A stretch of DNA of 23,332 nt from Candidatus Eiseniibacteriota bacterium (GTDB taxonomy: Bacteria; Eisenbacteria; RBG-16-71-46; JAGVPR01). The position numbers were made by a program, and so were the translations under genes. The stretch is from positions 1 through 23,332 of the forward strand of contig JAGVPR010000406.1 of NCBI GenBank assembly GCA_020052115.1. The letters run 5' to 3'. The first letter of the stretch is position 1, and the number at the start of each line of letters is the position of its first letter. Under the pieces are notes generated by a model, which made no database searches, had not been told where the DNA came from, and worked only from the letters and a program-made list of their open reading frames with translations. This document shows, piece by piece, positions 1-7,677 of this stretch.

Positions 1-429
1 CCACTGCGGGCAACCGCGCCGGCAGCGAGCGCACCGCGCACGGAGGAGGCTTCCGTGCAGCTCGATGACCCGGCCGCTTCCCGCCCGCTGGTGCAGGCCG
101 TCCACGTTTTGCGTGACGACACTGACCTCCGCGATCTTCTGCTCGAGACGCGCGATAGTGACGTGCCCCGCGTTCGGCTCCGCCAGGAGGGCGGCCCGCC
201 GCCGGGATGCGTACCACTCCCAGACGCGGCGCGGGTTGCGCGTGAACGCCTCCGGCGTCGCGAGGTCCATCGGATCGAAGTCCTTCCACAAGCCTCCGTC
301 GAGGTCGCGGAAGGTCGGGATCCCGCTCTCCGCCGAAGCGCCCGCGCCGGTGAGGATCGCGGCGGCCCGGGCACGACGCAGGAGATCCAGGAGACCAGAG
401 GAGAAGAGCGGGCCGCCGGGACCGATCAT
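1..429 (-). CDS. NAD-dependent protein deacylase, sirtuin (SIR2/CobB) family, 3'-truncated by window edge
   Basis: Sirtuins remove acyl groups from lysines using NAD+, giving nicotinamide and O-acyl-ADP-ribose. Only the first 143 residues are in the window; the gene continues past position 1. Visible are the NAD-binding GAGASAESGIPTFR stretch (about residues 28-41), the TQNVDGLHQRAG segment, the catalytic His in ELHGS (H125), and the first Cys-x2-Cys pair of the zinc site just after it. The ATG at 427-429 overlaps the stop of the upstream phosphatidyltransferase gene (ATGA, 4 bases), so the two are probably translationally coupled. The family call is firm from the motifs. The acyl preference (acetyl, succinyl or other) cannot be judged because the substrate-binding part is off the window. 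The functional link to the lipid enzyme is unknown. Confidence 0.93.
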   Translation of the reverse strand, partial: MIGPGGPLFSSGLLDLLRRARAAAILTGAGASAESGIPTFRDLDGGLWKDFDPMDLATPEAFTRNPRRVWEWYASRRRAALLAEPNAGHVTIARLEQKIAEVSVVTQNVDGLHQRAGSGRVIELHGSLLRARCARCRRGCPQW

Positions 430-1346
430 GGCTTCATCTCCCCCCGCCGCGGCACATCCCCGGCGACCGCCTCCGGCTCCTCCCTGTGCGCATACCGGAG
501 GTTGTGCCATCCGATGACGAGCCCCTGGATGATCGTCGAGAGGAAGATGAACCCGAGTCCGATCCAGAGGAGCTGGGCGAGCCGCAGGGCCGAATCCGGC
601 GGCGCAAGGACCCGCAGCAGCATGAGCGCGGTCACCATCACCGTGATCAGCACACCCGTGAGCTTCCCGAAGACCGTGGGACGGATCCGCAGGCGGCCGC
701 GCTTGAAGTAGATGAAGGCGCTCCCCAGGAGCAGGAGCCCGTAGCGTGTCGCGACGAGCGCGAAGATCCAGTCCGGGATGAGTCCGACCACCGCCAGCGC
801 GAAGAGTGTCACGCCGTTGTGGGCCATGTCCACGAGCGGATCGAGCACGATCCCCATGCGGGTCACCTGATGGAACCGGCGCGCGATCATGCCGTCGAGG
901 ACGTCGGTCGTCGCAGAGGCGAAGAACGTGATCCCGGCGAGGACGCGTTCGCCCGAAACGACGAACACGTAGATGCCGGGGATCAGGATGAGCCGCAGCA
1001 GAGTCAACGCGTTCGCCGCGTTCAGCCGTCTGAAGGACCGGTCCGCCGGGTCGCGCAGGAGCCCCAGGTGGAACAGCATCCAGAGCGTCGCGAGCATCAG
1101 GCACGAGGAGCCGCCGATGAGAAGCCGCGGCCCGAGGCCGGGACCCACGAGAAGCGTGAGCGCGGCCGCCCCGACAAACAAGAGGACGAAGAATCCCACC
1201 GAGTGCGCCAGCACCGATCGGGCCGCGTCGCCGTGGCACCGCATGTTATCTCGGGAGCGCCGCCACACCTTCCCGGCGTACTCGACCCACGCCCGCGGCG
1301 CGTGCCGGGCCGCGATCAGGTGGTCGAGGTACTCGGGAACGAACAC
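426..1346 (-). CDS. CDP-alcohol phosphatidyltransferase family membrane protein
   Basis: These integral membrane enzymes swap CMP of a CDP-activated lipid for an alcohol, making phospholipids such as phosphatidylglycerophosphate or phosphatidylinositol phosphate. The full family signature D-x2-DG-x2-AR-x8-G-x3-D-x3-D is present (D148, D151-G152, A155-R156, G165, D169, D173), with all metal and catalytic aspartates intact. The protein has 306 residues, longer than a typical PgsA of about 180-200. An N-terminal stretch of about 105 residues, with two hydrophobic segments (about 47-70 and 76-97), precedes the catalytic core. The start is GTG at 1344-1346, with an AGGGGG ribosome-binding site about 7 bases upstream. 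It lies 42 bases downstream of ppdK and overlaps the sirtuin start by 4 bases. The alcohol substrate cannot be told from the sequence. Confidence 0.9.
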   Translation of the reverse strand: MFVPEYLDHLIAARHAPRAWVEYAGKVWRRSRDNMRCHGDAARSVLAHSVGFFVLLFVGAAALTLLVGPGLGPRLLIGGSSCLMLATLWMLFHLGLLRDPADRSFRRLNAANALTLLRLILIPGIYVFVVSGERVLAGITFFASATTDVLDGMIARRFHQVTRMGIVLDPLVDMAHNGVTLFALAVVGLIPDWIFALVATRYGLLLLGSAFIYFKRGRLRIRPTVFGKLTGVLITVMVTALMLLRVLAPPDSALRLAQLLWIGLGFIFLSTIIQGLVIGWHNLRYAHREEPEAVAGDVPRRGEMKP

Positions 1347-1364
1347 CGGCCACCCCCTTCGCCC

Positions 1365-1385
1365 GATCCCCGCGACGCGGGGATC
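1365..1385 (-). terminator. Perfect 9-bp hairpin between ppdK and the phosphatidyltransferase gene
   Basis: GATCCCCGC, a 3-base loop and GCGGGGATC form a perfect stem in the 42-base gap after the ppdK stop codon. No T-tract follows on the minus strand, so it may be a weak terminator, a transcript-processing stem or an mRNA stabiliser rather than a full intrinsic terminator. It sits immediately before the ribosome-binding site of the next gene. Confidence 0.4.
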
Positions 1386-1388
1386 TCG

Positions 1389-4190
1389 CTAGAGCGACGC
1401 GGCCTGCACCATGGCACCCTCACGCAGTTTCGAATGCGCCGACGCCAGCCGCGCAATCGGCACTCGGAACGGCGAGCAGGACACGTAGTCCAGACCGAGC
1501 TTGTGGCAGAACCCCACCGATGCCGGGTCTCCGCCGTGCTCGCCGCAGATGCCGATCTTGAGGTCCTTCCGCGTCCCGCGGCCGCGCTCCACCGCGAGGC
1601 GCATCAGGTCTCCGACCCCCTCCTGGTCAACCGTCACGAACGGGTCCGCGCTCAGGATCCCGCGCTGCACGTAGTCGGGAAGGAACTTGCCGGCGTCGTC
1701 GCGCGAGAATCCGAAAGTCATCTGCGTGAGATCATTCGTGCCGAAGGAGAAGAACTGCGCCACGCCGGCGATCTCATCGGCGCGGACGGCCGCGCGCGGT
1801 ATCTCGATCATCGTCCCGACGAGATAAGGCACCTGGATCCCCTCGCGCCGCATCACTTCCTCGGCCGCCTTGACGACGATGCGCCTCTGGTCCTCCAGCT
1901 CCGCGGCGGTGCCCACCAGAGGGATCATGATCTCCGGGATAACCTCGACCTTCTCCTTCTTGAGTGCGCAGGCCGCCTCGAAGATCGCCGTCGCCTGCAT
2001 CTCGGTGATCTCCGGGAAAGTGATCCCCAAGCGGCAGCCGCGGTGGCCGAGCATCGGGTTGAACTCGTGGAGTTGCTCGACTCGCCGGAGCAGCCGCTTC
2101 TTCTCCTCGAGATCCGCGGCCGGCGCGCCCTTCGCCTCCCCGACCGCAATCTCCACCATCAGTTCCTCGCGCTTCGGCAGGAACTCGTGGAGCGGCGGGT
2201 CGAGCGTGCGGATCGTCACCGGGTAGCCCGCCATCGCGCGGAAGACCCCTTTGAAATCCTCGCGCTGGAACGGGAGGAGCGCATCGAGAGAGCCCTTGAA
2301 ATGCGACCACGCCGGGGCCATCGCCTTCTCCGCGGCCGCGAGCGCCGTCGCGATCCGCCCCCGCTCCGAGACGTCCCGCGCGCGCTCCAACTCCGCGCGC
2401 AACGCCTCGACGCGCGACCGCCTCTCTTTCGCCTCCGGGGCCCAGAGGATCATCTCCTGCACGTGCGGCAGGCGCTCCTCGGCGAAGAACATGTGCTCCG
2501 TCCGGCAGAGGCCGATGCCTTCGGCGCCGAACTCGCGGGCCTTCAAGGCGTCACGGGGGACGTCGGCGTTCGCGCGGACCTTGAGGCCCTGCAACTCGCC
2601 GACCCACTCCATGAACGTCGCGAACTCGCCCGAGAGCCCCGGCTCGATCGTCGGCACATCGCCTTCGAGCACCTCGCCGGTCGAGCCGTTGATCGTGATC
2701 CAGTCGCTCTCCTTGAAGACGGAATCCCCGATCGTGAATCGGCGCGCCGTCTCCTCGACGCGGATCGCCGAGCAGCCGGCGACGCAGCACTTTCCCATGC
2801 CGCGGGCGACGACCGCCGCATGGCTCGTCATCCCGCCCGTCGCGGTCAGGATCCCCTGCGCCGCGTCCATGCCGTGGATGTCATCGGGGTTCGTCTCGTT
2901 GCGCACGAGGATCACGCGCTCGCCGGCCTTCGCGCGCTCGACGGCCGTGTCCGGGTCGAAAACGACGCGGCCCGAAGCCGCTCCCGGCGAGGCCGCGAGG
3001 CCCTTCGCGAGCACCCGGGGCTTGGCCTTCGGGTCCACCTGACGGTGAAGAAGCTGGTCGAGCTGGTCCGGCTCCACTCGGAGGATCGCCGTTTCCTTGT
3101 CTATGAACTTCTCGTTCACCATGTCCACGGCGATCTTCACCGCGGCCGGCCCGGTCCGCTTCCCGACGCGCGTCTGCAGCATGAAAAGGCGGCCTTCCTG
3201 GATCGTGAACTCGAAGTCCTGCACGTCTAGATAATGCCGCTCGAGCTTCCCGGTGATCTCGCGGAGCTGCGCGTAGACATCCGGCATCTCCTTCTGCAGC
3301 TCCGAGATCGGCCGCGGCGTTCGGATGCCGGCCACGACATCCTCGCCCTGCGCATTCAGCAGGAACTCGCCGAAGAAGGCCTTCTCTCCGGTCGCAGGAT
3401 TGCGCGTGAACCCGACGCCCGTGCCCGAAGTCTCCCCCATGTTGCCGAAGACCATCATCTGGACATTCACCGCGGTGCCGAGGTCGTCGGAGATCTTGTT
3501 CTGCCGGCGGTAGTAGATCGCTCGGTCGTTGCCCCAGGAACGAAAGACGGCGTCACGCGCTTGCCGGAGCTGCTCGCGCGGCTCGTCCGGGAAGCCCGCG
3601 CCGGTGCGGTCGTGCACGAGCTTCTTGAAATCGCCCGCGAGACGCTTGAGATCGTCCACCGTCAGAGCGACGTCGTCCTTGACGCCGCGCTCGCCCTTGA
3701 GCTTCTCGATGAGGTGCTCGAACTCCTTCTTCTCGACGCCGAGGACGACCCCGCCGAACATCTGGATGAACCGCCGGTAGGAGTCGCGCGCGAAGCGCTC
3801 GTTGCCCGTCTTCCGAGCGAGACCCTCGACTGATTTCTCGTTGAGACCGAGGTTCAGGATCGTGTCCATCATGCCAGGCATCGAGAACTTCGCCCCGGAG
3901 CGGACGGAGACGAGGAGAGGATCGTTCGGATCGCCGAGCCGCTTACCGGCGGCCTGCTCGAGGCGCGCGACCGCTTCGTCCTCCTGCTTCTGGAACCCCT
4001 CGGGGAGCCGCCCTTCGTTGCGGAAGGTGTGTCGGCAGACCTCCGTCGTGACCGTGAACCCCGGCGGCACCGGAACGCCGCTGTTCGTCATCTCGGCAAG
4101 ACCCGCCCCCTTGCCACCCAGCACATCCTTCATGTCGCCGCGCCCCTCGGCACGGCCGTCGCCGAAGAAATAAACGAACTTCGTCGCCAT
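1389..4190 (-). CDS. ppdK: Pyruvate, phosphate dikinase
   Basis: PPDK reversibly converts pyruvate, ATP and phosphate to phosphoenolpyruvate, AMP and pyrophosphate in the cytoplasm, linking glycolysis and gluconeogenesis. The 933-residue protein has the N-terminal nucleotide-binding domain (GGKGAGLAEM near residue 26). The swivelling phosphohistidine domain contains GGMTSHAAVVARGMGKCC, with H457 as the phosphorylated residue. The C-terminal PEP/pyruvate TIM barrel contains GHRGCRLGI, GTNDLTQMTFGFSRDD and the general acid C882 in ICGEHGG. It is slightly longer than the usual 870-890 residues. The extra length includes a charged, helix-prone stretch around residues 590-640. The ATG at 4188-4190 follows a GAGGA element. 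Phosphoenolpyruvate is also a substrate of the PseI-type enzyme further right, but nothing shows a direct link. Confidence 0.97.
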   Translation of the reverse strand: MATKFVYFFGDGRAEGRGDMKDVLGGKGAGLAEMTNSGVPVPPGFTVTTEVCRHTFRNEGRLPEGFQKQEDEAVARLEQAAGKRLGDPNDPLLVSVRSGAKFSMPGMMDTILNLGLNEKSVEGLARKTGNERFARDSYRRFIQMFGGVVLGVEKKEFEHLIEKLKGERGVKDDVALTVDDLKRLAGDFKKLVHDRTGAGFPDEPREQLRQARDAVFRSWGNDRAIYYRRQNKISDDLGTAVNVQMMVFGNMGETSGTGVGFTRNPATGEKAFFGEFLLNAQGEDVVAGIRTPRPISELQKEMPDVYAQLREITGKLERHYLDVQDFEFTIQEGRLFMLQTRVGKRTGPAAVKIAVDMVNEKFIDKETAILRVEPDQLDQLLHRQVDPKAKPRVLAKGLAASPGAASGRVVFDPDTAVERAKAGERVILVRNETNPDDIHGMDAAQGILTATGGMTSHAAVVARGMGKCCVAGCSAIRVEETARRFTIGDSVFKESDWITINGSTGEVLEGDVPTIEPGLSGEFATFMEWVGELQGLKVRANADVPRDALKAREFGAEGIGLCRTEHMFFAEERLPHVQEMILWAPEAKERRSRVEALRAELERARDVSERGRIATALAAAEKAMAPAWSHFKGSLDALLPFQREDFKGVFRAMAGYPVTIRTLDPPLHEFLPKREELMVEIAVGEAKGAPAADLEEKKRLLRRVEQLHEFNPMLGHRGCRLGITFPEITEMQATAIFEAACALKKEKVEVIPEIMIPLVGTAAELEDQRRIVVKAAEEVMRREGIQVPYLVGTMIEIPRAAVRADEIAGVAQFFSFGTNDLTQMTFGFSRDDAGKFLPDYVQRGILSADPFVTVDQEGVGDLMRLAVERGRGTRKDLKIGICGEHGGDPASVGFCHKLGLDYVSCSPFRVPIARLASAHSKLREGAMVQAASL

Positions 4191-4260
4191 GGTGTCCTCA
4201 GTGTTCCTTTCGCGGCCTTGGAAAAACCCTTATTGATGCGCTCCACCGGAGGTCACGTGC

Positions 4261-4290
4261 AGTGTACGGAACGCGGCAGGACCGATGCAA
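4261..4290 (-). promoter_or_regulatory. Possible sigma70-type promoter for ppdK
   Basis: On the minus strand, TTGCAT (4290-4285) and TACACT (4266-4261) are separated by 18 bases, about 70 bases upstream of the ppdK start codon. The matches are partial (3/6 and 4/6), so this is only a candidate. The rest of the 236-base gap between ppdK and the oxidase gene shows nothing coding. Confidence 0.25.
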
Positions 4291-4372
4291 GCAGCGCGCG
4301 AAGCTCTTGCCGGCTCCGCCGTGAAGGACCCGGAGGGCGCCGACCTGAGGGGCCGATCGTGGGGAAGCAAGT

Positions 4373-4400
4373 GGGGCGCCGGCGAACCATCCGGCGCCCC
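4373..4400 (-). terminator. Strong 10-bp GC hairpin downstream of the multicopper oxidase gene
   Basis: GGGGCGCCGG, an 8-base loop and CCGGCGCCCC form a perfect 10-bp stem starting 27 bases past the oxidase stop codon. The following minus-strand bases (ACTTGCTTCC) are only mildly T-rich. It most likely ends the oxidase transcript, or helps to, before the ppdK promoter region. Confidence 0.5.
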
Positions 4401-4426
4401 GGGGCGATTCCACTCGAGAGTTCAGA

Positions 4427-6547
4427 TTACTTCAAGAGCATCATCTTGCGAGTCATCGTGGATCCCGGCGCGTGCAGCGTGCAGACGTACACTCCGTTCG
4501 CGACATCACGGCCGGTGCCGTCCCTTCCATCCCAGCGCACGACGTGCTCGCCGGCAGCGACTTGCCCCTCGATCAGGCGCCGGACCTCGCGTCCCGCGAC
4601 GTCGTACACCGCGAGCTGTACCGTCGCAGCCCAAGGCATCGTGAAGCGGATCTCGGTCGCGGGATGGAAAGGATTGGGCCGATTTTGTGCGAGCAACGCT
4701 CTCGGCCTCGGCGAATCAGCCGCCAGCACCGAGGACGGATTGAGAGGTGGCGCCACGACCTTGTATGGCCTCATCATCTCGTTGTCCTCGTGCTCGAGAA
4801 TGTGGCAGTGCCAAACGTAGCCGGGCTCGGCAGTCGCGTCGAATGGATACGGCGTCACCTCCGCACTCCCGACGGGTGCGAAGCGCACGAGAATCCGCGT
4901 CACCTCGCCGGGGTTCATCCGGACAGTGTCTTTCCATCCGAGCTCGTTCGGATCCGGGGGACGCGGCGGTCCCTGCAGGTATCCGTCGATCGGCGGATTG
5001 GTCGTCGTCTCTGCGGGGATCACAGGGTTCAGCATCTCGTAGTCCCGCATGTATCGCTTCACGTTGAAACGCTGGCGATTGACGACCTGGAACTGCGTCA
5101 GATGCAGATGAATCGGGTGCGTGTCGGCTGTCATATTGACGATCTGCCACAGCTCCGTGGTTCCGAGCACAGGCAGCTCGGTCACATCGGCATCCCACAT
5201 CTTGCCGTCGAGCAGGGCCGCAAGCGGCCCACCGGGCCCCATCACCTCGTTCAACGTCAGCGTGCGCGTCATGACCGGGGCGCCGAGTGATGGGAGCGCG
5301 CTTCCGGCGGCGATGACGCTGTTGTCAACGCCCGTGGGAGCCACGAGACGGAACTCCATGATCTGACCGACGGTCCCCGGATCCGGCGGAGCGCCCTTCG
5401 GGAACGGCGAGCGGGCGTTGTTCGTGAGGATGAAGCTCCTGCCCGGTGCGTACCCCGTGAAGTCCACGATGATGTCGGCGCGCTCGCCGGGAGCCATCAC
5501 GAGGCGCGGCGAGTTCGCGAACCGGGGATCGTTCAGCACGACCGGCTGCGGAAGATAGCCGCCGTCACCGCCGATCTGATGAAACGCCGGGCCGGCGGTG
5601 CCGGCGAGCTTGTCCTGGAGCCGCAATCCGTAGAAGCGCGCATCCGACCCGTTCAGGAGGCGGAGACGATACTTCCGCGGCTCGACCTCGAGGTAAGGCC
5701 AGATCTTCCCGTTGACCACGATGAGGTCACCGAAGAACTCCGGCACCCAGTACGGGTGCTCATCGGGATTGTCGGAGACGCTGGGGTAGGCCAAGGTCCC
5801 GCTTGTGCTCAGCGTCCTGTCCTGAATGGCGATCGGGATCTCGTACGGGCCGCTCGGCAGGTCCGCCGGCTCGGCATCGGGATCGCGGATGATGTAGAAG
5901 CCGGCGAGCCCCATGTAGACGTTTAGCCGGGTTATCCCGAGGGCGTGGTCGTGGTACCAGAGGGTTGTCGCCGGCTGCTCGTTCGGGTAGTTGAACGTCT
6001 CGTGCATCCATCCCGGGCCTTTGAGCGCGAATCCTGGCGTGAACCACGCGTCCGGGCCGCCGTCGCTCTGAGGCTCGACCTCTCCCCCGTGAAGGTGCGT
6101 CACGATCGGGACGGGGCCGTCGTACGGATTCATGGTGTGACCCTGGCCGAGCGGATCGGCCCAATGAAGCGTTGCATCGATCGGCAGCGGATGCACGACG
6201 TCGAAGAGGTTGTTGGTCCACTTCACCTGGATCGGGACGCCGCGCGTCACTTCGAACGTCGAGGCTGGGTAGCTCGCCGTCTCCTGCGTCGGGCCATATC
6301 CCCAGAGGTAGGTCGGCGGGAGATCGCGATGCAGCTTCTGGCTGATCTCCCAGACCCCTACCTCGTAGCAGTTCGGCGCAGCCTCCGGCATGGCGCCGGG
6401 TATGGGCAGGGGATCGACGAACTTGACCACGCTGTTTGGGTCGAGAGGAATTGCGGAAGACACCGGACCCGGGCAAACGGCGACGAGGAACATCGCAAGA
6501 GCTGCCGCGGCAACACCGTAGGGCGGTGAAGCGCAATGGGATCTCAT
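4427..6547 (-). CDS. Secreted multicopper oxidase (CotA/bilirubin-oxidase-like) with C-terminal FlgD/Vpr Ig-like domain
   Basis: Multicopper oxidases oxidise metals, phenols or pigments and reduce O2 to water. All four copper-ligand motifs are intact: HLHGGE, WYHDHALG, THPIHLHLTQF and WHCHILEHEDNEMM. The last holds the type-1 Cys and an axial Met ten residues later. A signal peptide (residues 1 to about 31, hydrophobic AAAALAMFLVAVC) indicates export. Residues about 615-706 form an Ig-like tail beginning NRPNPFHPATEIRF and ending RKMMLLK, of the FlgD/Vpr type found at the C-terminus of secreted proteins in FCB-type bacteria, where it may serve sorting or surface attachment. The 706-residue length fits a three-cupredoxin oxidase (about 500-600) plus this tail. 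The ATG has a strong GGAGGAG site just upstream. The substrate is unknown. The neighbouring Crp/Fnr gene suggests oxygen- or redox-linked control. Confidence 0.95.
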   Translation of the reverse strand: MRSHCASPPYGVAAAALAMFLVAVCPGPVSSAIPLDPNSVVKFVDPLPIPGAMPEAAPNCYEVGVWEISQKLHRDLPPTYLWGYGPTQETASYPASTFEVTRGVPIQVKWTNNLFDVVHPLPIDATLHWADPLGQGHTMNPYDGPVPIVTHLHGGEVEPQSDGGPDAWFTPGFALKGPGWMHETFNYPNEQPATTLWYHDHALGITRLNVYMGLAGFYIIRDPDAEPADLPSGPYEIPIAIQDRTLSTSGTLAYPSVSDNPDEHPYWVPEFFGDLIVVNGKIWPYLEVEPRKYRLRLLNGSDARFYGLRLQDKLAGTAGPAFHQIGGDGGYLPQPVVLNDPRFANSPRLVMAPGERADIIVDFTGYAPGRSFILTNNARSPFPKGAPPDPGTVGQIMEFRLVAPTGVDNSVIAAGSALPSLGAPVMTRTLTLNEVMGPGGPLAALLDGKMWDADVTELPVLGTTELWQIVNMTADTHPIHLHLTQFQVVNRQRFNVKRYMRDYEMLNPVIPAETTTNPPIDGYLQGPPRPPDPNELGWKDTVRMNPGEVTRILVRFAPVGSAEVTPYPFDATAEPGYVWHCHILEHEDNEMMRPYKVVAPPLNPSSVLAADSPRPRALLAQNRPNPFHPATEIRFTMPWAATVQLAVYDVAGREVRRLIEGQVAAGEHVVRWDGRDGTGRDVANGVYVCTLHAPGSTMTRKMMLLK

Positions 6548-6662
6548 ATTCTCCTCCGATTGGTAGATGGGGATGGGGGCGGCTGCGCCGACGAGCCGCC
6601 GAGCGAATGCGTGGCGGGCGACCGCGCGACGTGCCGCCGGCAGATTCAGAATTACGGAAGGA

Positions 6663-6726
6663 GTTCTACCATTTTGGGCGGCTGGTGTCCTTGCGCAGCG
6701 TCAAGAGGAAACTTGATCCACGTCAA
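6663..6726 (-). promoter_or_regulatory. Candidate Crp/Fnr-controlled promoter of the multicopper oxidase: two tandem TTGA dyads and a -10
   Basis: Reading the minus strand, TTGACGTGGATCAA (6726-6713) and TTGACGCTGCGCAA (6704-6691) are two imperfect TTGAN6-8TCAA-like dyads with centres exactly 22 bp apart. TAGAAC at 6668-6663 can serve as a -10 box. If transcription starts near 6656, the dyad centres fall at -41.5 and -63.5, the spacing expected for activation by Crp/Fnr proteins. The upstream dyad lies inside the last codons of the regulator gene and the downstream one overlaps its stop codon. The spacing is read directly from the sequence; the function is inferred. Confidence 0.45.
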
Positions 6727-7483
6727 CTCCGAAGCCGGGATTGCGGACGAGCGCCCTCAGGTTCGGCACGTCGGCGATCCGGATCTCGCTGCGCGTCAGC
6801 GTCACGACGCGCTTCTCAACGAGAACCCGCAGGCAACGCGAAAGCGTCTCCGGCGTCGTCGCGACGAGCTGGGCGATGTCCCGGCGCTTGAGGACGATGG
6901 CGCGCAAAGTGCCGGCCTGCGCCCCTCCGCCTCGCTCCGCGAGCCAGAGGAGGACGCGCGCCGTCCGCTGTCGCACCGACTCCTGCGTCCGGATCAGCAT
7001 CTGCTCCTCGGAGATCCGCAGTTCCCTCGAGAGCAACGCCAACAGTTGCAGAGACGCTTCGGGGCAGGCTTGGAGCATGGCGAATACGGTCGCCTTGGGG
7101 ATCACGCAGACCGTGCACGGCTCGATCGCCTCGGCGGTGGCGGCGTACGGCTCCCTCGCGAAGAGTGCGCGATAGCCGATGATGTCCCCGGGTCCCAGAA
7201 TGCGGATGACCTGCTCCTCGTCCCTGACGCCCGCCTTGTACAGTTTCACGGCGCCACGGTAGATGCAGTGGAGACCTTCGGCAGGGTCACCCTCCGAGAA
7301 GATCAGCTGCGAACGCCGGAAGTTGTGCACCGACTTTTCGCTGTCGAGCATCCGGGCCTGCATCGGAGCGATGCTGCAGAAGGCGCCCTCGTTCCGCGCG
7401 CAGCAGGTGGCGCAGGAGGGTTCGCGCGTGCTCGCGGTCTTCTCCGGCGTCCGAATGAAGTCTCTTCGAATCGGGCGCTGCAC
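6701..7483 (-). CDS. Crp/Fnr-family transcriptional regulator, possible Fe-S (Fnr-like) sensor
   Basis: This is a cAMP-receptor/Fnr-type regulator of about 260 residues, with an N-terminal cupin-like sensor (about 40-160), a long dimer helix and a C-terminal winged helix. The helix-turn-helix (RRDIAQLVATTPETLSRCL) carries the E-x2-SR signature that in Fnr reads TTGA half-sites. Cysteines C24, C27, C28 and C36 near the N-terminus and one or two in PCTVCVIP (where Fnr has its central ligand Cys122) could hold a [4Fe-4S] cluster. The N-terminal spacing differs from E. coli Fnr, however, so this is inference. I chose GTG at 7481-7483 because GGAGG stands 5 bases upstream. The frame stays open to a GTG at 7573, but that start lacks a clear site. 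The gene lies directly upstream of the multicopper oxidase on the same strand. Confidence 0.9.
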   Translation of the reverse strand: MQRPIRRDFIRTPEKTASTREPSCATCCARNEGAFCSIAPMQARMLDSEKSVHNFRRSQLIFSEGDPAEGLHCIYRGAVKLYKAGVRDEEQVIRILGPGDIIGYRALFAREPYAATAEAIEPCTVCVIPKATVFAMLQACPEASLQLLALLSRELRISEEQMLIRTQESVRQRTARVLLWLAERGGGAQAGTLRAIVLKRRDIAQLVATTPETLSRCLRVLVEKRVVTLTRSEIRIADVPNLRALVRNPGFGVDVDQVSS

Positions 7484-7488
7484 GAATG

Positions 7489-7493
7489 CCTCC
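7489..7493 (-). promoter_or_regulatory. Ribosome-binding site deciding the regulator start
   Basis: GGAGG on the minus strand, 5 bases before GTG 7483, supports the shorter 260-residue regulator over the 290-residue reading. Confidence 0.6.
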
Positions 7494-7665
7494 GAGGATC
7501 CGGGAATGGGGCGGCGAGACTCGCAACCGATGCACCCGTCGAAATGATACCCCCTCCAGGCCCCGCGGTCCACCGACCGGTTCCGAGCCGCGCATCTCGT
7601 ATAGACTCGACATCGGAAACCCCGCGACAGACGATCGAGCGCTCCGGTATTCCACCGCCCACCCT

Positions 7666-7671
7666 AGGAGG
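7666..7671 (+). promoter_or_regulatory. Ribosome-binding site of the dienelactone hydrolase gene
   Basis: A perfect AGGAGG precedes two consecutive ATG codons, with 3 bases to ATG 7675 and 6 bases to ATG 7678. The second spacing is better, which decides the start used here. Confidence 0.7.
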
Positions 7672-7677
7672 CTGATG

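Noticed and set aside
55..711. Plus-strand frames at the left edge
   Set aside because: The minus strand here reads as a sirtuin with all N-terminal motifs, so the plus-strand frames are not genes.
486..3230. Very long plus-strand open frame opposite ppdK and the phosphatidyltransferase gene
   Set aside because: Its product is a low-complexity Arg/Glu/His/Asp-rich string with no domain, and the minus strand there codes for clear enzymes. It is a shadow caused by high GC content.
7512..7526. Palindromic GCGAGACTCGC element upstream of the dienelactone hydrolase gene as a Crp/Fnr site
   Set aside because: Only one half resembles TTGC; the TTGA...TCAA pattern seen upstream of the oxidase is missing.
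7484..7573. 30-residue longer N-terminus of the Crp/Fnr regulator, including two more cysteines
   Set aside because: No ribosome-binding site precedes GTG 7573, whereas GGAGG stands 5 bases before GTG 7483.
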